Made by a program: the position numbers and the translations under genes. From Novosphingobium sp. (GTDB lineage: Bacteria; Pseudomonadota; Alphaproteobacteria; Sphingomonadales; Sphingomonadaceae), in contig NZ_JADZAT010000028.1 of the NCBI RefSeq assembly GCF_020852455.1, positions 62,001-126,000 on the forward strand: a DNA stretch of 64,000 nucleotides, read 5' to 3'. Positions 8,243 through 17,287 of this stretch are shown piece by piece. Within the stretch, counting starts at the first letter, position 1. Each line of letters starts with the position of its first letter. The notes under the pieces were generated by a model. That model was not told the DNA's origin, did no database searches, and saw nothing but the letters and a program-made list of their open reading frames with translations.

Positions 8243-9781
8243 ATGCACCCTTCAATTCACGCCCGAACCCAGCCCGACAAGCCCGCCATCATCATGGCCG
8301 GCAGCGGCGAGACGATCAGCTTTGCCGAGCTTGATCGCCGTTCCAACCAGGTCGCGCAGCTGCTGCGCGCCAACGGCGTGCAGATCGGCGATACCGTGGC
8401 GCTGTGCATGGAAAACCACCCGTGGTTCTTCTGCCTGACCTGGGGCTTCCAGCGTTCGGGCGTGCACTATGTCGGCATTTCCAGCCGCCTGACCGCGCCC
8501 GAAATCGCCTATATCCTTGAAGACAGCGGCGCCAAGCTGCTGTTCTCCTCGACCTACCTTACCGAAACGATGGACGAAGTGGCCAAGCTGGCCCCGCAGG
8601 TGCCGCAACTGCGCTTTGGCGTGAATGCCGAGGCCGAGCTGGCCAAGATGCCCGACACCCCGATCGCCGATGAGCGCGCCGGGGTGGACATGCTCTATTC
8701 CAGCGGCACCACCGGGCGGCCCAAGGGGGTCAAGATCCCACTGCCCGAAGATCCCGCGATCGATCAGGCCAATGCCCTGGTCGGGCTGACCATGATGGCC
8801 TTCGGGATCAAACCGGATTCGGTCTATCTCTCTCCCGCCCCGCTCTATCACGCTGCACCGCTGCGCTGGTCGATGACGATCCAGAAGCTGGGCGGCACCG
8901 TGGTGGTGATGGAAAAGTTCGATCCCGAAGCCGCGCTGGCCGCGATCGAAAAGTACAAGGTGACCGACAGCCAGTTCGTCCCCACCCATTTCGTGCGGAT
9001 GCTCAAGCTGCCCGAAGAGGTGCGCCGCAAGTACGATACCTCGACGCTCAAATGCGCGATCCACGCCGCCGCACCCTGCCCGGTGCCGGTCAAGAAGGCG
9101 ATGATCGAATGGTGGGGCCCGGTGATCTATGAGTACTATGCCGGCACCGAGGGCAACGGCTTCACTTTCGTGACCAGCCAGGAATGGCTGGAAAAGCCCG
9201 GCACGGTCGGCCGCGCGCTAACCGGGATCATCCGGGTCTGCGACGAGAACGGCGATGAAGTGCCCCACGGCACCGAAGGCCAGATCTTCTTCGAACCGAC
9301 CGAAGGGATGGTCCCCTTCGAATACCACAACGATCCGCAGAAAACCCAGGACGCCCGCAACAAGCACGGCTGGTCGAGCCTGGGCGACGTCGGCTATCAG
9401 GACGCGGACGGCTATCTGTTCCTGACCGATCGCAAGAGCTTCATGATCATTTCGGGCGGGGTGAACATCTATCCGCAAGAGATCGAGAACCTGCTGGTCA
9501 CCCACCCCAAGGTGGCCGATGCCGCAGTGATCGGCGCGCCGGATCCCGACATGGGCGAAAAGGTGGTGGCCGTGGTCCAGCCGATGGACATGGGCGAAGA
9601 AGGCCCCGAACTGGCCGAGGAGCTGATGGCCTATCTTGCCCCGCAGCTCAGCCGGGTAAAGATGCCGCGCCAGATCGATTTCCGCGAACAGCTGCCGCGC
9701 GAGCTGACCGGCAAGCTCTACAAGCGGCTGCTGCGCGATGAATACAAGGAAGCCTATGAAAAGGGTCTGGCGGGCGGCTGA
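8243..9781 (+). CDS. AMP-forming acyl-CoA ligase
   Basis: ANL-superfamily enzyme of 512 aa that activates a carboxylic acid to its CoA thioester through an acyl-adenylate. Signatures are the P-loop YSSGTTGRPKGVK from about residue 152, YEYYAGTEG (A5), GDVGYQDADGYLFLTDR (A7/A8 hinge) and the C-terminal catalytic Lys in RELTGKLYKR. ATG 8243 has AAGGAGAGA nearby; an upstream extension in frame runs through the repeat and is not coding. It heads an operon with the P450 and VOC genes under the 8183 operator. The substrate is not readable; steroid, terpenoid and fatty acids are all handled by relatives. Confidence 0.9.
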   Translation: MHPSIHARTQPDKPAIIMAGSGETISFAELDRRSNQVAQLLRANGVQIGDTVALCMENHPWFFCLTWGFQRSGVHYVGISSRLTAPEIAYILEDSGAKLLFSSTYLTETMDEVAKLAPQVPQLRFGVNAEAELAKMPDTPIADERAGVDMLYSSGTTGRPKGVKIPLPEDPAIDQANALVGLTMMAFGIKPDSVYLSPAPLYHAAPLRWSMTIQKLGGTVVVMEKFDPEAALAAIEKYKVTDSQFVPTHFVRMLKLPEEVRRKYDTSTLKCAIHAAAPCPVPVKKAMIEWWGPVIYEYYAGTEGNGFTFVTSQEWLEKPGTVGRALTGIIRVCDENGDEVPHGTEGQIFFEPTEGMVPFEYHNDPQKTQDARNKHGWSSLGDVGYQDADGYLFLTDRKSFMIISGGVNIYPQEIENLLVTHPKVADAAVIGAPDPDMGEKVVAVVQPMDMGEEGPELAEELMAYLAPQLSRVKMPRQIDFREQLPRELTGKLYKRLLRDEYKEAYEKGLAGG

Positions 9782-9822
9782 GCCCGCCGCACCGCGCCAA
9801 TAACAGAACGGGAGAACAGCCA

Positions 9823-11145
9823 ATGACCGCGCCCATCGCCTCGCCCGCCGCGGCCGAGGCCGTGATCGATCCCAAGAGCTATGCCGCCTGGACCCCGCTG
9901 CTCGACCTGTTCGACCAGCTGCGCAGCGAAGGCCCGGTCACCCGGATCGAAAGTCCGCGCGGCGATCACGACCCGTTCTGGCTGATCACCGGCTATGACG
10001 AGGCGATGAAGGTATCGAAGGATAACCAGACCTTCCTCAACGCACCGCGCGCCACGGTGTTCACCAACCATTCGGGCGAAGCGCTGGCCCGCGAGGTGAC
10101 CCGCAAGCAGGGCGAGGAAAGCCCCAACCTGGTTTCATCACTGGTGGTGCTCGACGCGCCCAAGCATCCCAAGCTGCGCCGCCTGACGCAGGACTGGTTC
10201 ATGCCCAAGAACCTCAAGTCGATCGAGGAGCGGATCCGCCAGCTGGCCGCGCGCACCGCCGACAAGTTTGTTGCCGCCAGCAAGAGCGCGCCGGGCGCAG
10301 ACCCGGTGGTGGACTTCGTGCCGCTGGTCGCCGCGCCCTATCCGCTGCACGTGGTGATGCAGATCCTGGGTGTGCCCGAAGAAGACGAGCCGAAAATGCT
10401 GTTCCTGACCCAGCAGATGTTCGGCGGGCAGGACGAGGACCTGTCGCAAAGCGGCATGGCCGAGATGACGCCCGAAATGATCAGCCAGATCGTGTTCGGC
10501 GCGGTGGCCGAATTCGAGACCTATTTCGAAGGCCTGGCCGCGCAGCGCCGCGCCAATCCGACCGACGATGTCGCGACGATCCTGGCCAATGCCACGATCG
10601 ATGGTGAGCCGATTTCGGCCCGCGACCGGGCCGGCTATTACATCATCGTCGCTGCCGCCGGGCATGACACCACCAGCGCCAGCACGGCGGGCGCGATGCT
10701 GGCGCTGGCGCAGGATCCTGACCAATTCGCGCGGGTCAAGGCTGACCGCAGTCTGGTGCCCGGCATCGTCGAGGAAGCGATCCGCTGGACCAGCCCGGTC
10801 CAGCACTTCATGCGCACTGCCAGCGCGGATGTCGAACTGGGCGGCGTGCAGGTCAAAGAAGGCGACTGGCTGATGGTCAACTATGTTGCCGCCAATCACG
10901 ATCCCGCGCAGTTCCCCGATCCGCGCCGGTTCGATGCCAGCCGCCCGGCCAACCGCCACCTGGCCTTCGGCGCCGGCGCGCACCAGTGCCTGGGGCTGCA
11001 CCTGGCGCGGCTGGAAATGCGGCTGCTGTTCGAGGCGCTGCTCGACCGAATCGACGCGATCGAGCTGGCGGGCGAGCCCAAGCGCGCCAAGAGCACCTTC
11101 GTCGGCGGGCTCAAGACCCTGCCGCTAAGGATCAAGGCAAGCTGA
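9823..11145 (+). CDS. cytochrome P450
   Basis: A soluble bacterial class I P450 of 440 aa, needing a separate ferredoxin and reductase that are not encoded nearby. Motifs visible are the I-helix oxygen-binding AGHDTTSAS, the K-helix EEAIRW, and the heme loop FGAGAHQCLG with the proximal Cys at residue 389. The preceding SD GGGAGAA supports ATG 9823. It lies 41 bp after the CoA ligase and is presumably co-regulated, which suggests hydroxylation of the acid or CoA ester that the ligase handles. That link is inferred from context. Confidence 0.93.
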   Translation: MTAPIASPAAAEAVIDPKSYAAWTPLLDLFDQLRSEGPVTRIESPRGDHDPFWLITGYDEAMKVSKDNQTFLNAPRATVFTNHSGEALAREVTRKQGEESPNLVSSLVVLDAPKHPKLRRLTQDWFMPKNLKSIEERIRQLAARTADKFVAASKSAPGADPVVDFVPLVAAPYPLHVVMQILGVPEEDEPKMLFLTQQMFGGQDEDLSQSGMAEMTPEMISQIVFGAVAEFETYFEGLAAQRRANPTDDVATILANATIDGEPISARDRAGYYIIVAAAGHDTTSASTAGAMLALAQDPDQFARVKADRSLVPGIVEEAIRWTSPVQHFMRTASADVELGGVQVKEGDWLMVNYVAANHDPAQFPDPRRFDASRPANRHLAFGAGAHQCLGLHLARLEMRLLFEALLDRIDAIELAGEPKRAKSTFVGGLKTLPLRIKAS

Positions 11146-11189
11146 AGCGCCGCCCTTGCAAGCGGGCGCGGGCATCCCACATCGGCGCC

Positions 11190-11573
11190 ATGCAACTCGA
11201 TCACCTGACCATCCTCTACAGCGACCCCGCAGCAGGGCGCCGCTTCTATGACCTGATCCTGCCCGAACTGGGCTTTGAGAAAGTGCGCGAGGGGATCTGG
11301 CGACAGGCCAGCGATGGGCTGCACCTGCAACTGCGCAAGGCGCAGGACGGGACGCGGCCTTACGAACGCTATGGCGCAGGGCTCAACCACTTCGGCTTCC
11401 GCGCGCCCGACGTGGCGGCGGTTGACCGGCTGGCCGCACTGCTGGCCGAAAATGGCTATGCCGCGCGGCGCCAGCAATTCCCGGACGGCACCGTGGCGCT
11501 GTTCGTGCCCGACCCTGACGGGCTGCGGATCGAACTCGCCTGGTATCCCCCCGGCGTGCAGCCGGTCGAATAG
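11190..11573 (+). CDS. VOC (glyoxalase-fold) family protein
   Basis: 127 aa, a vicinal-oxygen-chelate fold with paired beta-alpha-beta-beta-beta modules. It starts MQLDHLTILYSDPAAGRRFYDLILPELGF, has the central NHFGFRAPDV strand, and ends with VPDPDGLRIELAW, which gives the His/His/Glu-type metal positions. Members include glyoxalases, dioxygenases and isomerases (e.g. methylmalonyl-CoA epimerase), so the reaction is undetermined. It sits 44 bp after the P450 and is probably in the same transcript. Confidence 0.8.
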   Translation: MQLDHLTILYSDPAAGRRFYDLILPELGFEKVREGIWRQASDGLHLQLRKAQDGTRPYERYGAGLNHFGFRAPDVAAVDRLAALLAENGYAARRQQFPDGTVALFVPDPDGLRIELAWYPPGVQPVE

Positions 11574-12078
11574 GGCTGGCCCCAGCCAGCCGGGATTCCG
11601 GGAATGGAGGCGTACCAGCCATTCCAGTCGAACTTGATGGGTGCTTGGGTCATGCCCGCGTGATGCCGCGGGTTTGTTGCGGGGGTGTGACGGGGGGCGC
11701 TTCTTGCTGATCCAGCACCGACGCCAGCTGACCGCGCAGGAAGCCGCGTATACCACAGCGTCATCCCGGGCTTGACCCGGGATCCAGCTTTTTTTCCGGC
11801 GACGCTGCGCCGGAGTGCGCGGGCCAATGAGGCAGCGGGCCCCCGGATCGGGTCCGGGGTGACGATGATGGACGGAACAGAGTTTCCGGCCCGATTTTCC
11901 TACACCGTCAGAACCTGTCAGACTCCGGACGGCTCTTTGAAATCGTCGATCTTGTCCATCCCGCGTGCGCAGGTGCCTGCGCTGCGTTTGCTATGGCCGC
12001 AACGATGCGCTGCGAATGACTTTCATCAACTAAACCCCGACGGAGCCACCGCGACTCGGGGCGCGGCGGGATCGGCGT
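11574..12078. other. intergenic region with no supported gene
   Basis: About 505 bp between the convergent VOC gene and galU. Open frames here have no family resemblance or credible start. The only structure seen is the family C inverted repeat at 11759-11864. Confidence 0.6.
11759..11864. repeat. inverted-repeat element, family C copy 1
   Basis: Ends read CGTCATCCCGGGCTTGACCC and (right side) GGGTCCGGGGTGACG. The interior includes CCGGCGACGCTGCGCCGG, itself a hairpin. Other copies are at 35275-35360 and 36542-36629. Confidence 0.75.
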
Positions 12079-12975
12079 TCAGCCTTCGCCCAGCAGGCGT
12101 CTGGCCATGGCGCGAACTTCGTCGGCCATGTCCTCGCGTTCCAGCGCGATCGCCAGCGTGGCTTCGACGAAGCCGGTCTTGCTGCCGCAGTCATAGCGCC
12201 GCCCTGCGAAAGTCACCGCGTGGAATGGCTGGTGGCCGATCATCTGGGCCATGGCATCGGTCAGCTGCACTTCCCCGCCGGCGCCCTTGCCCTGGTTCTC
12301 CAGCACCCGCATCACTTCGGGCTGGAGGATGTAGCGGCCCGAAATAATCAGGTTGCTGGGCGCATCCTCACGCCTGGGCTTTTCAACCAGCCCCTTGACC
12401 TCGGTCAGTGCGCCCTGGCTGGCGCCCGGCGCGATCACGCCATAGCTGGAGACTTCCTCTTCCGGCACTTCGAGCACCGAGATCAGGTTGCCGCCCACTT
12501 CGTTGTAGGCTTCGACCATCTGCTTCATGCAGCCGGTCGAGCCCTTGTTGGCGATCATCAGTTCGTCCGGCAGGAAGATCGCGAAGGGTTCATCGCCGAC
12601 GATCGCCCGCGCGCACCAGATCGCGTGGCCCAGCCCCAGCGGCACCTGCTGGCGGACGGTGACCAGGTTGCCCGGCTGGATCCGCGTCGGTTCCAGCACG
12701 TCGAGCGCTTTTTCGCGGTCCTTCATCGTGGTTTCGAGTTCGAAGGCCATGTCGAAATGTTCGACGATCGCGGTCTTGCCGCGCCCGGTCACGAAAATCA
12801 GCTGCTCGATCCCGGCCTCGCGCGCTTCATCGACCGCGTACTGGATCAGCGGCCGGTCGATCACCGGCAGCATTTCCTTGGGAATCGCCTTGGTTGCGGG
12901 GAGGAAGCGGGTGCCGAGGCCGGCCACCGGGAACACCGCCTTCTTGATCGGCTTGTGCGAAGCGTGATTGGTCAT
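12079..12975 (-). CDS. galU: UTP-glucose-1-phosphate uridylyltransferase
   Basis: A cytosolic enzyme of 298 aa that makes UDP-glucose from UTP and glucose-1-phosphate for envelope polysaccharides and glycolipids. The nucleotide-binding signature PVAGLGTRFLPATKAIPKEM is at about 17-36, followed by VIDRPLIQYAVDEA, FVTGRGK, the catalytic LPDE region, and the C-terminal sugar-binding blocks GLVEKP and GRYIL. Length matches the family (about 290-300 aa). It is divergent from murA over 117 bp. Confidence 0.95.
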   Translation of the reverse strand: MTNHASHKPIKKAVFPVAGLGTRFLPATKAIPKEMLPVIDRPLIQYAVDEAREAGIEQLIFVTGRGKTAIVEHFDMAFELETTMKDREKALDVLEPTRIQPGNLVTVRQQVPLGLGHAIWCARAIVGDEPFAIFLPDELMIANKGSTGCMKQMVEAYNEVGGNLISVLEVPEEEVSSYGVIAPGASQGALTEVKGLVEKPRREDAPSNLIISGRYILQPEVMRVLENQGKGAGGEVQLTDAMAQMIGHQPFHAVTFAGRRYDCGSKTGFVEATLAIALEREDMADEVRAMARRLLGEG

Positions 12976-13092
12976 GCGCGGCCCTTAACCATGATGCTGT
13001 TGCAATGGCGTTAAAGCGGTTTCGACAGCTGGTTGCAACGCCCGCGACCTGCTCGGCTTGCCGCGCGGCGGAATCGCGCTAAACGGAAACCT

Positions 13093-14376
13093 ATGGATAA
13101 AATCATCATCGAGGGCGGCAAGCGCCTTGCCGGGACCATTCCCATCTCGGGCGCGAAGAACGCCGCGCTTACCCTGCTGCCCTGCGCGCTGCTGACCGAA
13201 GAGCCGCTGACGCTGCGCAATCTGCCGCGACTGGCCGATATCGACGGGTTCCAGCACCTGATGAACCAGTTCGGCATCTCGACCGCGATTGCCGGCAGCC
13301 GGCCTGAAGATTTCGGGCGGGTGATGACGCTGGAAGCGCCGCGGATCACCAGTTCGGTCGCGCCCTATGAACTGGTCCGCAAGATGCGCGCCTCGATCCT
13401 GGTGCTGGGCCCGATGCTGGCGCGGATGGGTGAGGCGACCGTATCGCTGCCCGGCGGCTGCGCGATCGGCAACCGCCCGATCGACCTGCACCTGAAGGCG
13501 CTGGAAGCGATGGGCGCCACGATCGAACTGGCGGCAGGCTATGTCAGGGCGATCGCGCCCGATGGCGGCTTGCCCGGCGGGCGCTACAGCTTCCCGGTGG
13601 TCTCGGTCGGCGCGACCGAGAACGCGGTGATGGCGGCGGTGCTGTGCACCGGCAAGACCGTGCTGCACAACGCCGCGCGCGAGCCGGAAATCGTTGACCT
13701 GTGCAACCTGCTGGTGGCGATGGGCGCACAGATCGAGGGGATCGGCACCAGCGACCTGACGATTCACGGCGTCTCGCGGTTGCACGGTGCGACCTACCGG
13801 GTGATGAGCGACCGGATCGAGGCCGGAAGCTATGCCTGCGCCGCAGCGATCACCGGGGGCGAGGTGTTCCTGAAGCACGCCGTCGCTGACGAAATGGACG
13901 CGACCTTGCAGGCGCTGCGCGATGCCGGGGTCCATGTCGAGCCCAAGAGCGGCGGGATCCAGGTGGCCGCCGAAGGCAAGCTGAAGGCGGTGACACTCGC
14001 CACCGCGCCTTACCCGGGCTTCGCTACCGACATGCAGGCACAGCTGATGGCCATGCTGTGCCTTGCCGAAGGCAGCTCGGTCCTGACCGAGACGATCTTC
14101 GAGAACCGCTATATGCACGTACCCGAACTGAACCGGATGGGCGCGCATATCGAGACCAAGGGCCGCACCGCCGTGGTTCACGGGGTCAGCAAACTGACCG
14201 GCGCCGAAGTGATGGCGACCGACCTGCGCGCCTCGATGAGCCTGGTGATCGCCGGCCTTGCCGCCGAGGGCGAGACCCAGGTTCACCGGCTCTACCACCT
14301 TGATCGCGGGTACGAACGGCTGGAGGAAAAGCTCGCGCTGGTCGGCGCGCAGATCGAACGCGTTGGCGGGGACTGA
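13093..14376 (+). CDS. murA: UDP-N-acetylglucosamine 1-carboxyvinyltransferase
   Basis: First committed enzyme of peptidoglycan synthesis; it transfers enolpyruvate from PEP to UDP-GlcNAc. 427 aa, starting [26 protein letters not shown] with the conserved KN pair. The catalytic Cys loop is present as [16 protein letters not shown], so the enzyme should be fosfomycin-sensitive by the usual criterion. ATG 13093 is chosen on family alignment; an upstream in-frame start adds 20 basic residues with no similarity. The following small membrane gene starts 4 bp after its stop. Confidence 0.96.
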   Translation: MDKIIIEGGKRLAGTIPISGAKNAALTLLPCALLTEEPLTLRNLPRLADIDGFQHLMNQFGISTAIAGSRPEDFGRVMTLEAPRITSSVAPYELVRKMRASILVLGPMLARMGEATVSLPGGCAIGNRPIDLHLKALEAMGATIELAAGYVRAIAPDGGLPGGRYSFPVVSVGATENAVMAAVLCTGKTVLHNAAREPEIVDLCNLLVAMGAQIEGIGTSDLTIHGVSRLHGATYRVMSDRIEAGSYACAAAITGGEVFLKHAVADEMDATLQALRDAGVHVEPKSGGIQVAAEGKLKAVTLATAPYPGFATDMQAQLMAMLCLAEGSSVLTETIFENRYMHVPELNRMGAHIETKGRTAVVHGVSKLTGAEVMATDLRASMSLVIAGLAAEGETQVHRLYHLDRGYERLEEKLALVGAQIERVGGD

Positions 14377-14380
14377 GGCG

Positions 14381-14728
14381 GTGCCGGCCGTCGCTCCGTT
14401 CTGGATCTGGATGCTGCGCGGCGCGGCCGCCTACAATCTGGTGATCGCGGCGGGCTCGTTCCTGGTGCCCAGTACTTCGGTCAGCGACCGGGTGGTTGCG
14501 CTGCTGGTTGGCTGCTTTGGCCTGGTTTACGCCATGGTTTCGCGTGAGCCCGAGCGGCTTGCACAAGTGCTGTGGACCGGGGTGGTCGGCAAGCTGGGCG
14601 TGGTCGCATTGATGCTGCCCGAAGTGCAGGCCGGCCGGGCCGTGCCGGGGACTGGCTGGATCCTGCTGGGGGATGCGCTGTTCACGCTCCTGTTCGCGGC
14701 GTTCCTGCTGCGCCGCCGGCGGGCTTAG
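14381..14728 (+). CDS. small integral membrane protein, unknown
   Basis: About 115 aa with roughly four hydrophobic helices (residues 7-27, 35-52, 60-78 and 93-110) and a basic tail RRRRA. No family recognised. The GTG start at 14381, 4 bp after the murA stop, is the only start that fits; earlier in-frame ATGs lie deep in murA. Its stop codon overlaps the stop of the convergent gene (TTAG). Confidence 0.55.
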   Translation: MPAVAPFWIWMLRGAAAYNLVIAAGSFLVPSTSVSDRVVALLVGCFGLVYAMVSREPERLAQVLWTGVVGKLGVVALMLPEVQAGRAVPGTGWILLGDALFTLLFAAFLLRRRRA

Positions 14729-15351
14729 CCGCGGCGCGCCAGGCGGCGGTCAAGCCAGACCACGCCATAGCCGGTCAGCACAAAGCCCAGCGCGATCGCC
14801 CCCATATTGGCAATCGCCTGCAGGTAGCCAAGCCGACCGGCGTCCATGAAGAAATAGGGATAGGCGATCCCCGATCCCGGAGTCTCGAGCCCGACCCGCA
14901 GGAAAATGTATCCGGCATAGGCCAGCGGATAGAGCGCCCAGCGCAGCGGATCCGAGCTACGAAGCGCCCCTTTCCGGGCAAACACCAGCCACCACAGCGG
15001 CACCAGCGCCGGCATGACCACGTGATGGATCCGGTCTCCCAGCCAGTCCCACACCGTGGCATGGGTCAACCCGCCAAGCAGCAGATTGAAGACCACGCCG
15101 ACCAGCACAATCGCCAGCATGGTCCCGCCCAGCAGGCCCGGGCTGATCCGATCCGGCCCGCGCCAGGCGATCATGGCGAAGACCACCCCGACCAGCGTGT
15201 TGGTGGTGATCGTGAAAAACCGCAGCAAGGCCCAGGTCCCGGCCAGCAGTCCGCCGTGTTCGGCGCTGGAATTGAGCAGCAGCGGGATCATCGCCAGCAA
15301 GGTCGTGGCGGCCAGAATGGCGGCGGTTATCCGGGCGGCAGGCTGGACCAT
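14725..15351 (-). CDS. Pr6Pr family membrane protein
   Basis: 208 aa with six predicted membrane segments, matching the Pr6Pr / FAR-17a-like architecture. Conserved pieces are FFTITTNTLVG, the WDWLGDRIHHVVMPALVPLWWL segment with a His pair, and YPYFFMDAGRLGY near the C-terminus. Biochemical role unknown; eukaryotic relatives are FAHFA hydrolases. The start at 15351 overlaps the pfkB stop (TAATG), so it is translationally coupled to pfkB. Confidence 0.75.
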   Translation of the reverse strand: MVQPAARITAAILAATTLLAMIPLLLNSSAEHGGLLAGTWALLRFFTITTNTLVGVVFAMIAWRGPDRISPGLLGGTMLAIVLVGVVFNLLLGGLTHATVWDWLGDRIHHVVMPALVPLWWLVFARKGALRSSDPLRWALYPLAYAGYIFLRVGLETPGSGIAYPYFFMDAGRLGYLQAIANMGAIALGFVLTGYGVVWLDRRLARRG

Positions 15352-16280
15352 TACCCGCCCTTGAGTTCCGCCAGCAATCGCTCGACATCCTCGATCCGGC
15401 ACAGTTCGGTTCCGGGATGCAGCACGGCAGCGGTGCCGCTGGCAATGGCCCGCAGGAACGCAAGCTCAACGCCTTCGCCCGCGATGAGACCCTGGACCAG
15501 TCCGCCGACGAAGCTGTCGCCGGCGCCGGTGGTGGAATGCGCTACCGCCTTGATCCCCGGATGGGTCAGCACCCCGCCCGAATGGACCAGCACCGCGCCC
15601 TCCTCGCCCATGGTCACCGCCAGCATCTGCACCTTGCCGGCCTTGACCAGCGGCATCGCGGCATCGGCCACATCGGCATGGCTCTTGAGCGGCCGGCCAA
15701 CGAACACTTCGAATTCGCCGACGCTGGGTTTCGCGATGTGGATATTGCCCGCTTCGAGCCCGGCCTTGAGCGCCGCCCCCGAAGTATCGAGTACCAGCTT
15801 GCGATCCTGTGCGACCAGGGGGGCGGCAAGCCGGGCGAAGAAATCTTCCGGCACACCGCGCGGCAGGCTGCCCGATGCGACCACCCATTCGGCAGGGCTG
15901 GCAAAGCAGGCCCCCAGCAGCGCCCGCCACTCATCCTCGGCCACTTTGGGACCTTCGGGAACAAAGCGGTATTCGTGCCCGGTGGACCGTTCATAGACCG
16001 CCAGGCTCATGCGCGTGTGATCGGCGATATGGATCGCCCGGCGCGGCAGCCCCGCCTCGTCCAGCAATTCATCGAGCAGCGCGCCGGTCGGCCCGCCCGA
16101 CAGGTAGATCGCTTCGACCGGCACGCCGAACCGGTGCAAGACGCGCGCGACGTTAAGCCCGCCGCCGCCCGGATCATAGCGTTCGCCGCGGGTGCGGATC
16201 TTGCGCGTTGCCGAAACCGCCTCGGCCTCGCACGCCGAGTCGATCGAGGGGTTGAGCGTGAGGGTGGCGACGCGCTCCAT
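15351..16280 (-). CDS. pfkB: 6-phosphofructokinase II-type PfkB sugar kinase
   Basis: 309 aa, the same length as E. coli PfkB. It shares with it TLTLNPSIDSA at the start, the substrate-binding GGGGLNVARVL loop, SGSLPRGVP, the catalytic STTGAGDSFVGG with Asp, and the C-terminal GTELCRIEDVERL. This supports phosphofructokinase 2 over 1-phosphofructokinase or tagatose-6-phosphate kinase, though the pocket cannot separate these with certainty. It starts a leftward pair with the Pr6Pr protein. Confidence 0.85.
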   Translation of the reverse strand: MERVATLTLNPSIDSACEAEAVSATRKIRTRGERYDPGGGGLNVARVLHRFGVPVEAIYLSGGPTGALLDELLDEAGLPRRAIHIADHTRMSLAVYERSTGHEYRFVPEGPKVAEDEWRALLGACFASPAEWVVASGSLPRGVPEDFFARLAAPLVAQDRKLVLDTSGAALKAGLEAGNIHIAKPSVGEFEVFVGRPLKSHADVADAAMPLVKAGKVQMLAVTMGEEGAVLVHSGGVLTHPGIKAVAHSTTGAGDSFVGGLVQGLIAGEGVELAFLRAIASGTAAVLHPGTELCRIEDVERLLAELKGG

Positions 16281-16292
16281 CGGCTTGTCGGC

Positions 16293-16598
16293 TCAGCGCT
16301 TGCGAACGAACTCGGCGCGCAGCACCAGGCCCTTGATGCCCGGGTACTTGCAGTCGATTTCCTGCGGATCGCCGGTCAGCCGGATCGACGGGATCACGGT
16401 GCCCTGCTTAAGCGTCTGCCCGGCCCCCTTGACGGTCAGGTCCTTGATCAGGGTAACCGCGTCGCCGTCAGCCAGAAGATTGCCGACCGCATCGCGAACT
16501 TCGACCAGGCTTTCGGCAGCGCGCTTGGCGGCCAGTTCGGAAGCCGGCAGCCATTCACCGCTCTCTTCATCGTACACGTAGTCTTCGTCGTCGGCCAT
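16293..16598 (-). CDS. PhnA/YjdM-like protein lacking the zinc ribbon
   Basis: 101 aa. Residues about 32-101 match the C-terminal SH3-like domain of PhnA/YjdM: RDAVGNLLADGDAVTLIKDLTVKG, then EIDCKYPGIKGLVLRAEFVRK. The N-terminal CxxC zinc ribbon of the family is missing; an acidic segment, MADDEDYVYDEESGEW, takes its place. Despite the phosphonate name, the family's function is not settled. An AGAGGAG SD supports ATG 16598. Confidence 0.75.
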   Translation of the reverse strand: MADDEDYVYDEESGEWLPASELAAKRAAESLVEVRDAVGNLLADGDAVTLIKDLTVKGAGQTLKQGTVIPSIRLTGDPQEIDCKYPGIKGLVLRAEFVRKR

Positions 16599-16672
16599 TA
16601 CCGGCTCCTCTCGGGCAAGGGCATGACAGCAAGCCCGGCGCAATGCCAAGCCAATTCGTATGCGCGGCCCGT

Positions 16673-17167
16673 TCAGCCCATTTTGTCAGCCAGGATCGCT
16701 CCCCAGACCAGTGCGGTCAGCCCGGCTCCGGCCAGCGTCCAGCGGATCGCCAATCCCAGAAAACGTGCCTGCACATCGATCGAATGGACAAAGGCGGCAA
16801 ACAGCCGCTGACGCGCCATTTGGTCGTCCTCGATCCCCTCGCCGTCAAACTCCTCACCGACCATCAGGGCCCGCAGTGCCAGAACGCAGGATACCACCAG
16901 CGGCACCAGCCCGACCAGGCTGACGAGGACCAGACCCGGTTGGCTTGGCGCATCAAGGCTGAGCGGTGCGCCTGGGCTCGCGGAAATTGGATGGGTCCCG
17001 ACCGTGATCAGCAGGGCATTGAACGCCAGCATCGCCCCCAGCCTGATCGACAGGTCAAGATCGCGGTTCTCAAGCCACTCGAGATCGGTGACAAAGGCTG
17101 GGTCCGGCGGATCACCGCGCATCGCCTGGAACGCGCGCAGCCGTGAACGGAATGAGGAAAAGGCCAT
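16673..17167 (-). CDS. small three-helix membrane protein, unknown
   Basis: 164 aa. A soluble acidic N-terminal segment (about 1-40) precedes a hydrophobic helix at 42-58, a second at 75-98, an acidic, helical cytosolic stretch (GEEFDGEGIEDDQMARQRLF) and a last helix at 140-158. The layout loosely recalls the PycTM/DUF5706 membrane effector superfamily, but no nucleotide cyclase is adjacent and the resemblance is by topology only. ATG 17167 sits where the coding-type composition begins. Confidence 0.6.
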   Translation of the reverse strand: MAFSSFRSRLRAFQAMRGDPPDPAFVTDLEWLENRDLDLSIRLGAMLAFNALLITVGTHPISASPGAPLSLDAPSQPGLVLVSLVGLVPLVVSCVLALRALMVGEEFDGEGIEDDQMARQRLFAAFVHSIDVQARFLGLAIRWTLAGAGLTALVWGAILADKMG

Positions 17168-17287
17168 GACCGCAACGGGTAAGGCTCCGGCCGGTGAAGC
17201 GCAAGCCGTGCCCGATGCGGACCTGCCCAAACGGGTAGCGCCGCCCTGCTGCTTCGCGCATAAACTGGCCCGCAGAGGAGAATTGCG

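Noticed and set aside
11456..11827. Minus-strand frame beginning in repeat C and ending in the VOC gene
   Set aside because: Covers a repeat and the antisense of the VOC gene; residue pattern is not protein-like.
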